A DNA stretch of 64,000 bases from Fimbriimonadaceae bacterium (GTDB lineage Bacteria; Armatimonadota; Fimbriimonadia; Fimbriimonadales; Fimbriimonadaceae): contig JAIBBE010000208.1 in assembly GCA_019694835.1 (NCBI GenBank), positions 41,574-105,573 of the forward strand, read 5' to 3'. The notes beneath the pieces are model-generated. The model was given only the letters and a program-made list of their open reading frames with translations. It did no database searches and was not told the DNA's origin. The stretch's first letter is position 1. Every line of letters starts with the position of its first letter. Positions 1 through 7,022 of the stretch are shown here, in pieces. The position numbers were made by a program, and so were the translations under genes.

Positions 1-855
1 TTGGCGATTTCGCGTTTGACCCGCGAGTCCGAGCTGACAGCGATTCGAAGCGCGGGCGTCTCGATTCTGCGTGTGGTGCGTCCGGTCGTGTTCGCCGGGA
101 TCGCGGTCGCCATCGCGAATTTCTGGGTCGCAGAGAGGGTGATGCCCGACGCCACGCGAAAGGCGATCGAACGTCAGAACGATATCGGAACGCTCGCCCT
201 CAACCCCGAATTCAAATCCAACGTCCTCCAGCAGGTCGGCGAGTACATGGTCAGCATTGGCACGGTTCAGAAGGGTGCCGATGGCGCGATCAAGTTGACC
301 GACATCACCCTCACGACGCGCCCTCGTCCCGGCGAAGAAGTCGTCATCACCTCGCCCAATGGCACATACAAAGGCGGCATCTGGATTATCAAAGAGCCGT
401 ATCTGCGCATGTTTAAGGACGAAAACTTGGTCGATGCGCGGCCGGACAAGGACATGCTGATCAAAGAGCCGATCCGGCTCGAAAACCTCTTCGGTGCTGC
501 TTCCCCGCCCGAACAACAGAGCATCGCCCAACTTGCCAAAGCGATCGAGATGGACAAGAAGGCGAAGCGCGACACGACGGTCATGGAAGTGAGCTATTAC
601 GTTCGCTTCAGCGTCCCTGCGGCGTGCATCGTCTTCGCCCTGACCGGACCGGTTTTCGCCGTGTGGCTTGCGCGCAGCGGACCGTTTATCGGCGTTCTGC
701 TGAGCATCGTGCTCGTGCTGGTGTACTACAACGCTTTCATCATCTGCACGGAGATTATTGGTCGCAATGGCTGGCTCACGCCAATGCTTTCCGCCTGGCT
801 CCCGAATATTATCTTCGCCGTCTTGGGCCTCTTTGCGCTGCGGAGGGCGGAGTAA
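1..855 (+). CDS. LptF/LptG family LPS export permease, 5'-truncated by window edge
   Basis: Inner-membrane permease subunit of the Lpt machine, which with LptB extracts lipopolysaccharide from the inner membrane and passes it to the periplasmic bridge. The 284 visible residues are the C-terminal part of a protein usually 350-400 long. A family-typical stretch SRLTRESELTAIRSAG lies at residues 4-19, followed by a TM helix, a periplasmic domain (about 50-195) and three C-terminal helices (about 200-280). The reading frame is open at base 1, so the TTG there is not a reliable start. The stop overlaps the next gene as TAATG, suggesting coupling to lptD. LptF and LptG cannot be told apart here. 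Confidence 0.85.
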   Translation: MAISRLTRESELTAIRSAGVSILRVVRPVVFAGIAVAIANFWVAERVMPDATRKAIERQNDIGTLALNPEFKSNVLQQVGEYMVSIGTVQKGADGAIKLTDITLTTRPRPGEEVVITSPNGTYKGGIWIIKEPYLRMFKDENLVDARPDKDMLIKEPIRLENLFGAASPPEQQSIAQLAKAIEMDKKAKRDTTVMEVSYYVRFSVPAACIVFALTGPVFAVWLARSGPFIGVLLSIVLVLVYYNAFIICTEIIGRNGWLTPMLSAWLPNIIFAVLGLFALRRAE

Positions 856-3200
856 TGGCCTTTCGACGCTGGCCCGCGATCCTCGCCGGATTCTGTTTGC
901 TGTCGATTGCGGGTGCCCAAGACCTGGACTCAATCCTGCGGCTTTCTCAGGAGAAGCTTCGCGAGCAGGGGCTGATCAAGACGCCGCCGACTTCGCCCGA
1001 GCGGACGAACGCGGCTTCCGGAACGGGGTTGCCGGCGGGGGACAATAAACTGCCCGCGCCCAAGCAGGATACGGCGGATCCAAACAAGTTCATCCTGCAG
1101 AACGCGGACAAATCCAAACAGCAGGGCGACGACATTGAGGCGCAGGGGAACGTCCACTTTCTCTACAAGGGTTATGAAGTCACCTGCGACCGAGCCTTCG
1201 GAAATCTAAAAACGAACATCTTCGTGTTGGAAGGGCATGTCGTCCTGGTTGGCGGGGATCGGAGTCTCGTCGGCCATCGCGTCATGGTCAACTTCGACGC
1301 GCAGACTTTCGGGTTTCTCGATGCGAAGGCGGTCCTCGCCCCCAGCATGATCGGTCCGCAACTATCCGATAATCTGTATGTTCGAGGGGAGGCGGGTGGA
1401 GGCGATGAGAAGCTGATCGAAGTCGAAGACGCTCACTTAACCACCTGCAACAACGAGAAGCCACACTTCGAAGTCACGGCTCGTCGGACGACGATCAAGG
1501 TCGGCAAGCGCGCCATCTTGCGCGACACGCGCCTGAAGATACTCGGACGAACGGTCCTGAAGATTCCGTACATTGTCATACCGCTGGAACGCTACTCCGA
1601 GCGCTATATTCCAGAAGTTGGGAAGACAGAGGACGAAGGCTATTACATTAAGACCTATTGGCTAACGCCGCTCAAGGGCGATGACGTCTTGGGTTCGAGG
1701 ATCGACTACTTCGAGAAGAAAGGCCTTGCTCTTGGGGCAGATTACATGTACTCCAACGAGAACATGGAGGGCATTTTCCGAACGTATGCCCTTACCAGAG
1801 GATTCAGAAGCATTCAGTCCAGTTTGAATCACCGCCAAAACATCTTTGGCGGCCAATTGTACATTGACGGTAACTACCAGAAGAACAACTACCTGACGGC
1901 TCCAAACACGACGACGTATTCTGCGCGGGCCAGTTTCAACCTGCCCCAGAACAACGGAACGACTTCCTTCAATTACTTCAAGACCGGTAGTTCGTCAAGC
2001 ACCTTCGATTCAAATCAGGATAACTTTGGCGTTACGGATAGCCGCCAATGGAGCGACAAGCTTCAAACGAATCTGACCCTCAACCTTTCGAACAACGAAA
2101 GCAAGAATATCTCCGATACCCAGACCATCTCGCAAGTCACGCGTCAGATGGATATTGATTTCACCGGGAGCAATGACTTTAACTGGGCGACAGCAAGTTT
2201 GGATTATCGGCGAACCATTCCCATCGGCAGTCGCGAAAACTTCTTCTCGTCCGACGAGCGCACTCCAGTTGTCAGCTTAAAATCAGATGCTCGCCGTTTG
2301 TTTGGCAAGGCGTTTAGCGGAAAGTTCCCCTTCAATACCGAGGTGTCTTGGGGCGAATTGGTCAATAGCCAGGACCAGTCAAGGATCACTCGAGCAACGT
2401 TCGATCTCAACTTCACAAAAGATGTCCGTGCAGCCACTTCACGCCATCAATTCGGCGTGAGCGGACGGTTCAAACAGGGTATCTATAGCGACGACACCGC
2501 TCAATACGTGCTGAACGGCGGTGCACGCTATTCGTATTACGTCGATCGCGATACGAATTTCAATATCCGCTACAACTACCTGCGTCCGTACGGCTTTACT
2601 CCCCTCGCGATCGACCGTTCCGGCCGTTCTCACCAAATGACAGCTGATCTGACCTATCGCCCATGGGATTCCTTCCAGTTGCGGGCTCAAGCCGGCTACG
2701 ATTTTCTACAGCTTGCCCGACAAGCGACTCCGTGGCAGCGCGTGAGCCTCAATAGCGAATACGCGCCGACCGACAACTTCTCGTTCCGTACGCAGACGAC
2801 GTACGACACCGTCAACCAAGTTTGGTCGAACGTCCGGATGGACCTCGGCTGGGAGGTCGGCGGTGCCCGGATCAGTGCGGGAACGAACTTCGACGGCCAA
2901 CGCCACACGTGGTCGAACTTCAATCTCTACGCCGACGGTTTCCAGATCGGCAAGCTCCGCGCGGGAATGATCTTCTCCTACAACGGCTACAACCGCCAAG
3001 TCGAGGCGAGGCACTTCTCGTTCACCTACGACCTCCATTGCGTCGAGGCGATATTGCAGATCATCGACAATCCCGTCGGTTTCCGCTCGGGCCGTTCGAT
3101 CAACTTTTTCGTCCGGATCAAGGCGCTTCCTTTCGACACCCCGTTTGGTGTCGGAAACCGAGGCCAGGCCATTGGCTCAGGCAATGGCATTCGGTTTTAA
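855..3200 (+). CDS. lptD: LptD-like LPS-assembly outer membrane protein (OstA family)
   Basis: Outer-membrane protein expected to receive LPS from the Lpt bridge and insert it into the outer leaflet. ATG at 855 overlaps the preceding TAA (TAATG). The frame stays open upstream to 624, but that part overlaps lptF/G and the 855 start gives a clean signal peptide (MAFRRWPAILAGFCLL ending SIAGAQ). After a low-complexity linker, residues about 70-230 form the LptA/OstA-like beta-jellyroll (DDIEAQGNVHFLYKGYEV, GHVVLVGGDRSLVGH). The rest is a long run of alternating aromatic/polar beta strands typical of the barrel. Length 781 aa fits LptD. Position directly after an LptF/G permease supports the role. 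Divergence from proteobacterial LptD means the family call rests on architecture and context. Confidence 0.82.
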   Translation: MAFRRWPAILAGFCLLSIAGAQDLDSILRLSQEKLREQGLIKTPPTSPERTNAASGTGLPAGDNKLPAPKQDTADPNKFILQNADKSKQQGDDIEAQGNVHFLYKGYEVTCDRAFGNLKTNIFVLEGHVVLVGGDRSLVGHRVMVNFDAQTFGFLDAKAVLAPSMIGPQLSDNLYVRGEAGGGDEKLIEVEDAHLTTCNNEKPHFEVTARRTTIKVGKRAILRDTRLKILGRTVLKIPYIVIPLERYSERYIPEVGKTEDEGYYIKTYWLTPLKGDDVLGSRIDYFEKKGLALGADYMYSNENMEGIFRTYALTRGFRSIQSSLNHRQNIFGGQLYIDGNYQKNNYLTAPNTTTYSARASFNLPQNNGTTSFNYFKTGSSSSTFDSNQDNFGVTDSRQWSDKLQTNLTLNLSNNESKNISDTQTISQVTRQMDIDFTGSNDFNWATASLDYRRTIPIGSRENFFSSDERTPVVSLKSDARRLFGKAFSGKFPFNTEVSWGELVNSQDQSRITRATFDLNFTKDVRAATSRHQFGVSGRFKQGIYSDDTAQYVLNGGARYSYYVDRDTNFNIRYNYLRPYGFTPLAIDRSGRSHQMTADLTYRPWDSFQLRAQAGYDFLQLARQATPWQRVSLNSEYAPTDNFSFRTQTTYDTVNQVWSNVRMDLGWEVGGARISAGTNFDGQRHTWSNFNLYADGFQIGKLRAGMIFSYNGYNRQVEARHFSFTYDLHCVEAILQIIDNPVGFRSGRSINFFVRIKALPFDTPFGVGNRGQAIGSGNGIRF

Positions 3201-3234
3201 TCGGTCGGCGTGAGGATTTCCCCAAACTGGCTGA

Positions 3235-3268
3235 GCCGGGGTGCACAATTTCATCACCCCGGCCACCC
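3235..3268. repeat. Short palindromic element, copy 1 (opposite copy at 37.83 kb)
   Basis: A perfect 9-bp stem GCCGGGGTG / CACCCCGGC (3235-3243 and 3255-3263) encloses an 11-nt loop CACAATTTCAT and is followed by CACCC. The same sequence, inverted and with one T fewer in the loop, lies at 37830-37861, so this is a dispersed repeat and not only a local terminator. It sits 34 bp after the lptD stop and could also end that transcript. The GTG that could open the next ORF at 3241 lies inside the element. Confidence 0.7.
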
Positions 3269-3321
3269 GAATGCCGCGATCAGAGGCGGACAAGCACGGT
3301 TCCGGGTACGTTGTAAACAAC

Positions 3322-3981
3322 GTGCGACGCGCCTTCACCCTCATCGAACTCCTTGTGGTCATCGCGATCATCGCGATTTTGGCGGCGATCCTCTTTCCGA
3401 TCTTCAGCCAAGCCAAGGCTGCGGCCAAGGCGACGGCGTGCAGTTCGAATGTCCGGCAGTTAACCTTGGCCTACGAAATGTATCGCACGGACTACGACGG
3501 CATCTACACGCTCGCGGCGTACCAGTCGGGGCCGAATTTCCTGCTCTGGCACGACCTAGTCGATCCCTACGTGAAGAACAAGGACGTCTGGCTGTGTCCT
3601 GGCGCGAACCTCAAAAACACGGACGCCAATGGCACACCGACTTCGCATTTCGGCTACAACGCTCACTACCTGACCAACATCGCGTACGATTTCTCGAACT
3701 TCGACGGGCATACGGGACAGTCCGAGTCCGCCATCTCCAACCCCTCGGCCACGATTCTGTTCACGGTCGCGACAAACAGCGTCTTGAACTCCTGGTGTGG
3801 CGACGAAGGGAAGTTCCTTTTGCCGCCCAGTGCCGCCGACGCTGATTGCTGGGGGCGTCCGCTCGCAACGCTGGGCGACTCGGTGACGGTTTCGTGGACC
3901 GACACGCACGTCTCAAGGTGGAAACGCGGGCGATTCTACATTGGCCAGAATCCCGCTGACCTGTACTTTGACCTCGAATAG
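3322..3981 (+). CDS. Prepilin-type N-terminal cleavage/methylation domain protein
   Basis: Secreted or pilus-associated protein with a type IV pilin/type II secretion-like N terminus: [15 protein letters not shown] with the Glu five residues after the expected prepilin peptidase site, then a hydrophobic helix [10 protein letters not shown] and [15 protein letters not shown]. The remainder ([26 protein letters not shown]-like end) matches the DUF1559/H-X9-DG-like architecture of such proteins. The open frame begins at GTG 3241, inside a palindromic repeat. GTG 3322, giving [10 protein letters not shown], matches the three paralogues in this window best; ATG 3271 is the alternative. No strong ribosome site is seen at any of them. 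Function unknown. Confidence 0.75.
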   Translation: MRRAFTLIELLVVIAIIAILAAILFPIFSQAKAAAKATACSSNVRQLTLAYEMYRTDYDGIYTLAAYQSGPNFLLWHDLVDPYVKNKDVWLCPGANLKNTDANGTPTSHFGYNAHYLTNIAYDFSNFDGHTGQSESAISNPSATILFTVATNSVLNSWCGDEGKFLLPPSAADADCWGRPLATLGDSVTVSWTDTHVSRWKRGRFYIGQNPADLYFDLE

Positions 3982-3983
3982 GT

Positions 3984-4457
3984 CTACCAGGTCCCTGCGG
4001 TTCGTTCACCTACGAAAAGGGTCAGGTGGTCGAAGTGATAGAGGTCGTGGCTGAAGACGTAGGCGATGATGTCATCGACCGTCTGCGATCCCTTTTCCGG
4101 ATGGACGATGTGGCGCTTGAACTGCTCCGGGGTGAGGCCGATAAGCCAAGCGACGGTTTCGCCTCGACACCTCTCGAATCGAGCGAGCGACTCGGCTACA
4201 CCTTGTCCAGCATAGTTGTTTTCAAGGGCAAGTTCGGCTTCGTCGAAGAGGATGACGGTTGAGCCTGGGATTTCGACCGCCGTTTGCATGCGGGACAGAA
4301 AGATCGCGTCCCAATCGGCGAGGTGGGCGATGGCTTCTCTTGGCGTAAATCGGTCGGGGTCCTGTCGCTCATCCCAGCGCGACTCGGGTATCTGGGTCAG
4401 CATCCTCGCGATGATCGCCGGGCTCAGCCGCAGGGACTCAATGACATAGTCGTGCAT
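3984..4457 (-). CDS. DinB family protein
   Basis: Four-helix-bundle protein of the DinB/YfiT-like superfamily, metal-dependent enzymes often linked to low-molecular-weight thiols or stress. The 157 residues carry the usual pattern: HDYVIESLRLSPAIIARML, TPREAIAHLADWD (first metal-ligand His) and HDLYHFDHL near residue 140 (His-rich C-terminal helix). It ends 3 bp from the convergent prepilin gene. The substrate cannot be inferred. A second, distant DinB paralogue is at 43730-44200. Confidence 0.75.
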   Translation of the reverse strand: MHDYVIESLRLSPAIIARMLTQIPESRWDERQDPDRFTPREAIAHLADWDAIFLSRMQTAVEIPGSTVILFDEAELALENNYAGQGVAESLARFERCRGETVAWLIGLTPEQFKRHIVHPEKGSQTVDDIIAYVFSHDLYHFDHLTLFVGERTAGTW

Positions 4458-4507
4458 GAAATGAGCATACCGGAGGCCCAGATTTTTGCGGATTTCTCAG
4501 AGTGGGC

Positions 4508-4535
4508 TAAAGGTTCTTCCACATTCGGCCAAGAA
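4508..4535 (+). promoter_or_regulatory. Candidate sigma-28 (FliA-type) flagellar promoter
   Basis: TAAAGGTT (4508-4515), a 12-nt spacer and GCCAAGAA (4528-4535) resemble the FliA consensus TAAAGTTT-N11-GCCGATAA. The -10 box matches at 6 of 8 positions, and the element lies about 60 bp before the flagellin start. This is a visual match only. Confidence 0.35.
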
Positions 4536-4596
4536 TTCCCCACGTAAGGATGCGAATTTTGCATAGGCCTGCTCGCCGGGCTAGAGGAAATCCACC

Positions 4597-6045
4597 ATGG
4601 GAATGAGGATCAACACCAACACGCAAGCGCTCAATGCGCTCCGTTCGCTCGGAATGACCGAGATGGACATGAGCACATCGATCGCGCGACTGAGCAGCGG
4701 ACTGCGAATCAACACAGCCGCCGACGATCCTGCCGGTTTGATCATCAGTGAGGGCATGCGTGCCCAGCTCAAGGGCCTCGACCAAGCTGTGAAAAATTCG
4801 CAGGACGCGGTCAACATGGTCAAGACCGCCGAAGGTGCCCTCGACGAAGTGCAGCGACTCCTGCGAGATATCCGGGGTCTCGCCGTTCATTCCGCCAACA
4901 GTGCCGTCGTCGACACGCCGACGATGCAGGCCAACCAGATGCAGATTCGGTCCACGCTGCAATCGATTGATCGCATCGCCGCTCAGACTCAGTTTGGCAA
5001 CAAGAAGCTGCTCGACGGCAGCTCAGGAACCTATGCGACCTCGATCAGCCCGGCCAATATCGCCGGAATGTACTTCAGCGGCTCGTTCAACAACAACTCC
5101 ATCACCACCGACTCAACGGTCACCATCACCCTAACTCAGGCGGCCACGAGGGGGACCGTCGCCGGTACGCGAACCTTCGCAACGACCGCATCGCTCGTCC
5201 CCGCGGGGCAGTTCACGATCAATGGTCGAACCTTCACGACCAAGAACACCGACAATCTGCAAACGGTGCTCGATATGATCAATGAGGCTTCCGGCCTGAC
5301 GGGGGTCATGGCAAGTTACTCCGCAGGTGGTGCAGTGACACTCACCTCGACCCAGTACGGTTCGGACCACAGCGTGAATCTCACCGACTCGAACGGGGTG
5401 CTGCTGAGCGCAGCAGGAGCCCCGGCACCCGGTGTCGGAACGGATGCGGTCGCGGACGTGACGATCGACTCAAACGGAACTGCTGCAGGTGGCTTGGTCA
5501 CGGTGACCTTTGCCTCCGGCTCGGGCCTCCAACTGCGCGACAACAACGGAAACCTGATCAATCTCACGCCGGGCAACACCTTGGCGCTCAATACGGCGAC
5601 GACGATCGGCAATCTGACCTCGGGTACCGCCCAGTTCCAGATCGGCGCCTATGACAACCAGGCCGTCACGTATGCTATGCCGGTTGTCTTCTCGACCTCG
5701 CTTGGGATTGGCGCGATTCCTGGCCTGACCCTTGCCGATGTCGATGTTACGACGCAAAGCGGTGCCCAGCAAGCGATTCGTTTGATCGACGACGCGATCA
5801 CCCAGCTTTCTCAGCTTCGCGGCCAACTCGGCTCGTTCCAGAAGAACTTCCTGGAATCAACCGTTCGTTCGTTGAACATTGCCACGGAGAACCTCGCGGC
5901 TTCCGAGAGCCAGATTCGTGATGCCGACATGGCGACCGAGATGACGACCTACACCCGGCTCCAGGTTCTCCAGCAAAGCGGCATGGCCATGCTGGCCCAA
6001 GCGAACCAGGCTCCGCAGAACATTCTTCAACTACTTAAGGGCTAA
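4597..6045 (+). CDS. fliC: Flagellin
   Basis: Major filament subunit of the flagellum, exported by the flagellar type III apparatus. The N-terminal D0/D1 signature is complete: RINTNTQALNALRSL, then IARLSSGLRINTAADDPAGL and QDAVNMVKTAEGALDEV. The C-terminal D1/D0 block is also complete: AATENLAASESQIRDADMA, then QQSGMAMLAQANQAPQNIL ending LLKG. The Thr/Ser/Gly-rich middle (about 150-390) is the variable surface domain. A ribosome site (AGAGGAA) precedes ATG 4597; a second ATG at 4603 is also possible. It stands alone, with its own candidate sigma-28 promoter and a large hairpin downstream. No other flagellar genes are in the window. Confidence 0.95.
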   Translation: MGMRINTNTQALNALRSLGMTEMDMSTSIARLSSGLRINTAADDPAGLIISEGMRAQLKGLDQAVKNSQDAVNMVKTAEGALDEVQRLLRDIRGLAVHSANSAVVDTPTMQANQMQIRSTLQSIDRIAAQTQFGNKKLLDGSSGTYATSISPANIAGMYFSGSFNNNSITTDSTVTITLTQAATRGTVAGTRTFATTASLVPAGQFTINGRTFTTKNTDNLQTVLDMINEASGLTGVMASYSAGGAVTLTSTQYGSDHSVNLTDSNGVLLSAAGAPAPGVGTDAVADVTIDSNGTAAGGLVTVTFASGSGLQLRDNNGNLINLTPGNTLALNTATTIGNLTSGTAQFQIGAYDNQAVTYAMPVVFSTSLGIGAIPGLTLADVDVTTQSGAQQAIRLIDDAITQLSQLRGQLGSFQKNFLESTVRSLNIATENLAASESQIRDADMATEMTTYTRLQVLQQSGMAMLAQANQAPQNILQLLKG

Positions 6046-6050
6046 CCCCC

Positions 6051-6142
6051 CCAAAGTACTTTCGCCGTCTCGGCGAATCCGATCCCTGACGCCGCCTGGT
6101 TTTTCAGGGACGGGGTTCGCCGGGGCGGCGAAAGTACTTTGG
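6051..6142. repeat. 92-nt imperfect hairpin behind flagellin (terminator or mobile palindrome)
   Basis: The outer arms CCAAAGTACTTTCGCCG (from 6051) and CGGCGAAAGTACTTTGG (to 6142) are exact complements. Inner segments CGGCGAA / TTCGCCG and ATCCCTGA / TCAGGGA also pair, so almost the whole stretch folds on itself. It starts 6 bp after the flagellin stop and could end that transcript, but the size, the AAAGTACTTT core palindromes and the lack of a T-tract are more like a non-autonomous palindromic element. No second copy is seen in this window. Confidence 0.65.
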
Positions 6143-6168
6143 ATTCACGGGGACGGTACACTGACTCC

Positions 6169-6582
6169 ATGCGCGAGCTGGACGCCGAGACGATTCGGCA
6201 TGCGTTGGAGACGGCCCGGGAGAACGGCTTTCGAGTCGTGAAACTACAGGCGGACGAGACGAAGTTTCGTGCCGTTCTCGGCAAGCCTGCGCGAAAAGCC
6301 GCTGCCGCGAACCTACAGGCCCTGATTGAGATCGCTGAGCCAACCGAAGCGGACGGAATCGAACTCCTCACGGCTGGGCTTGTCGGCTATTTCCGTGAAA
6401 CAGCGGAGCCGTTCCAAGTTGGACGCACGATTGAGCGTGGAGAAGTGGTGGCGTCTATTTCCGCGCTAGGGCTTGCCAACGATGTCGCGAGCAACGTGTC
6501 CGGCGAGATCCTCGAGGTTCTCGTTGAACCGGGCCAGCCGGTTGAGTACGGCCAAGTCCTAGCCAAGGTGAAGACTGCATGA
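6169..6582 (+). CDS. AccB-like biotinyl-domain protein lacking the biotinylation lysine
   Basis: Resembles the biotin carboxyl carrier protein of acetyl-CoA carboxylase and is the first gene of an accB-like/accC block. The C-terminal domain (about 70-137) is a clear biotinyl/lipoyl fold: VGYFRETAEPFQVGRTIERGEVV, broken here only for description, then NVSGEILEVLVEPGQPVEYG. The canonical EAMKM is SALGL at residues 98-102, so the modified lysine is Gly101. This resembles plant BADC proteins, non-biotinylated paralogues that modulate acetyl-CoA carboxylase. ATG 6169 is preferred over the in-frame TTG 6139, which lies in the hairpin. Its stop overlaps the next start (ATGA). A true BCCP would have to be elsewhere. 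Confidence 0.78.
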   Translation: MRELDAETIRHALETARENGFRVVKLQADETKFRAVLGKPARKAAAANLQALIEIAEPTEADGIELLTAGLVGYFRETAEPFQVGRTIERGEVVASISALGLANDVASNVSGEILEVLVEPGQPVEYGQVLAKVKTA

Positions 6583-7022
6583 AAGCGCAAGCGGGTCGCC
6601 CCCTCACCCCCAACCCCTCTCCCCGCCATTCATCGGGGAGAAGGGAGTCGAGGCTCCAGCGCGGCAACTTCAGCCTGATCGGCACCCTCGTCGCGATCCT
6701 CCTCGCAATCGGTCTCACCCTGGTGTTCGTCTTCGGAGGCTTCGGCAGCAAGGCCGACAACAAGCGGGCCGACAAGAAGGGCGAGACGATCGTGGGGCAG
6801 TCGATGGCGCGAGCAAAAGATGGAGTTTGCATCGACAACCTTAGACAGATTCGGCAGTCGATCGAGATTCAGAATCCGACGGGTGACAGCGCCCCCGAAT
6901 CACTGCAGGACCTCAAACTTCCGGCCGAGATGCTCGTCGATCCGATCGGAAAAGAGCCATACGTTTACGACCCGACGACGGCGACCGTCAAGTGCGTTCA
7001 CCCGGGGCACGAGAAGTACTGA
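6579..7022 (+). CDS. Pseudopilin-like single-pass membrane protein with an inserted palindromic element
   Basis: The 147-aa protein has a pilin-like hydrophobic helix NFSLIGTLVAILLAIGL at about 30-47, without the canonical Glu5, followed by a polar domain. That domain has two cysteines, CIDNLRQIRQSIEI and VKCVHPGHEKY, plus DPIGKEPYVYDP, resembling the C-terminal part of minor pseudopilins. Residues 8-24 (RPLTPNPSPRHSSGRRE) are encoded by a palindromic repeat and are probably not native. The start overlaps the accB-like stop (ATGA) and the stop overlaps accC (TGATG), so it belongs to that operon. A role there is not obvious. Confidence 0.6.
   Translation: MKAQAGRPLTPNPSPRHSSGRRESRLQRGNFSLIGTLVAILLAIGLTLVFVFGGFGSKADNKRADKKGETIVGQSMARAKDGVCIDNLRQIRQSIEIQNPTGDSAPESLQDLKLPAEMLVDPIGKEPYVYDPTTATVKCVHPGHEKY
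6598..6650. repeat. LTPNPSP-type palindromic element inside a coding sequence
   Basis: CCCCTCACCCCCAACCCC leads into the perfect stem TCTCCCCG (6618-6625) / CGGGGAGA (6634-6641) with an 8-nt loop, then AGGGAG. It lies in frame in the 5' end of the 6579 gene. Sequences translating as LTPNPSP are, from general knowledge, recurrent palindromic repeats in several bacterial phyla. Confidence 0.6.

Noticed and set aside
624..854. Longer N terminus for LptD starting at 624
   Set aside because: It overlaps lptF/G by 231 bases, and the ATG at 855 has both a TAATG junction and a proper signal peptide.
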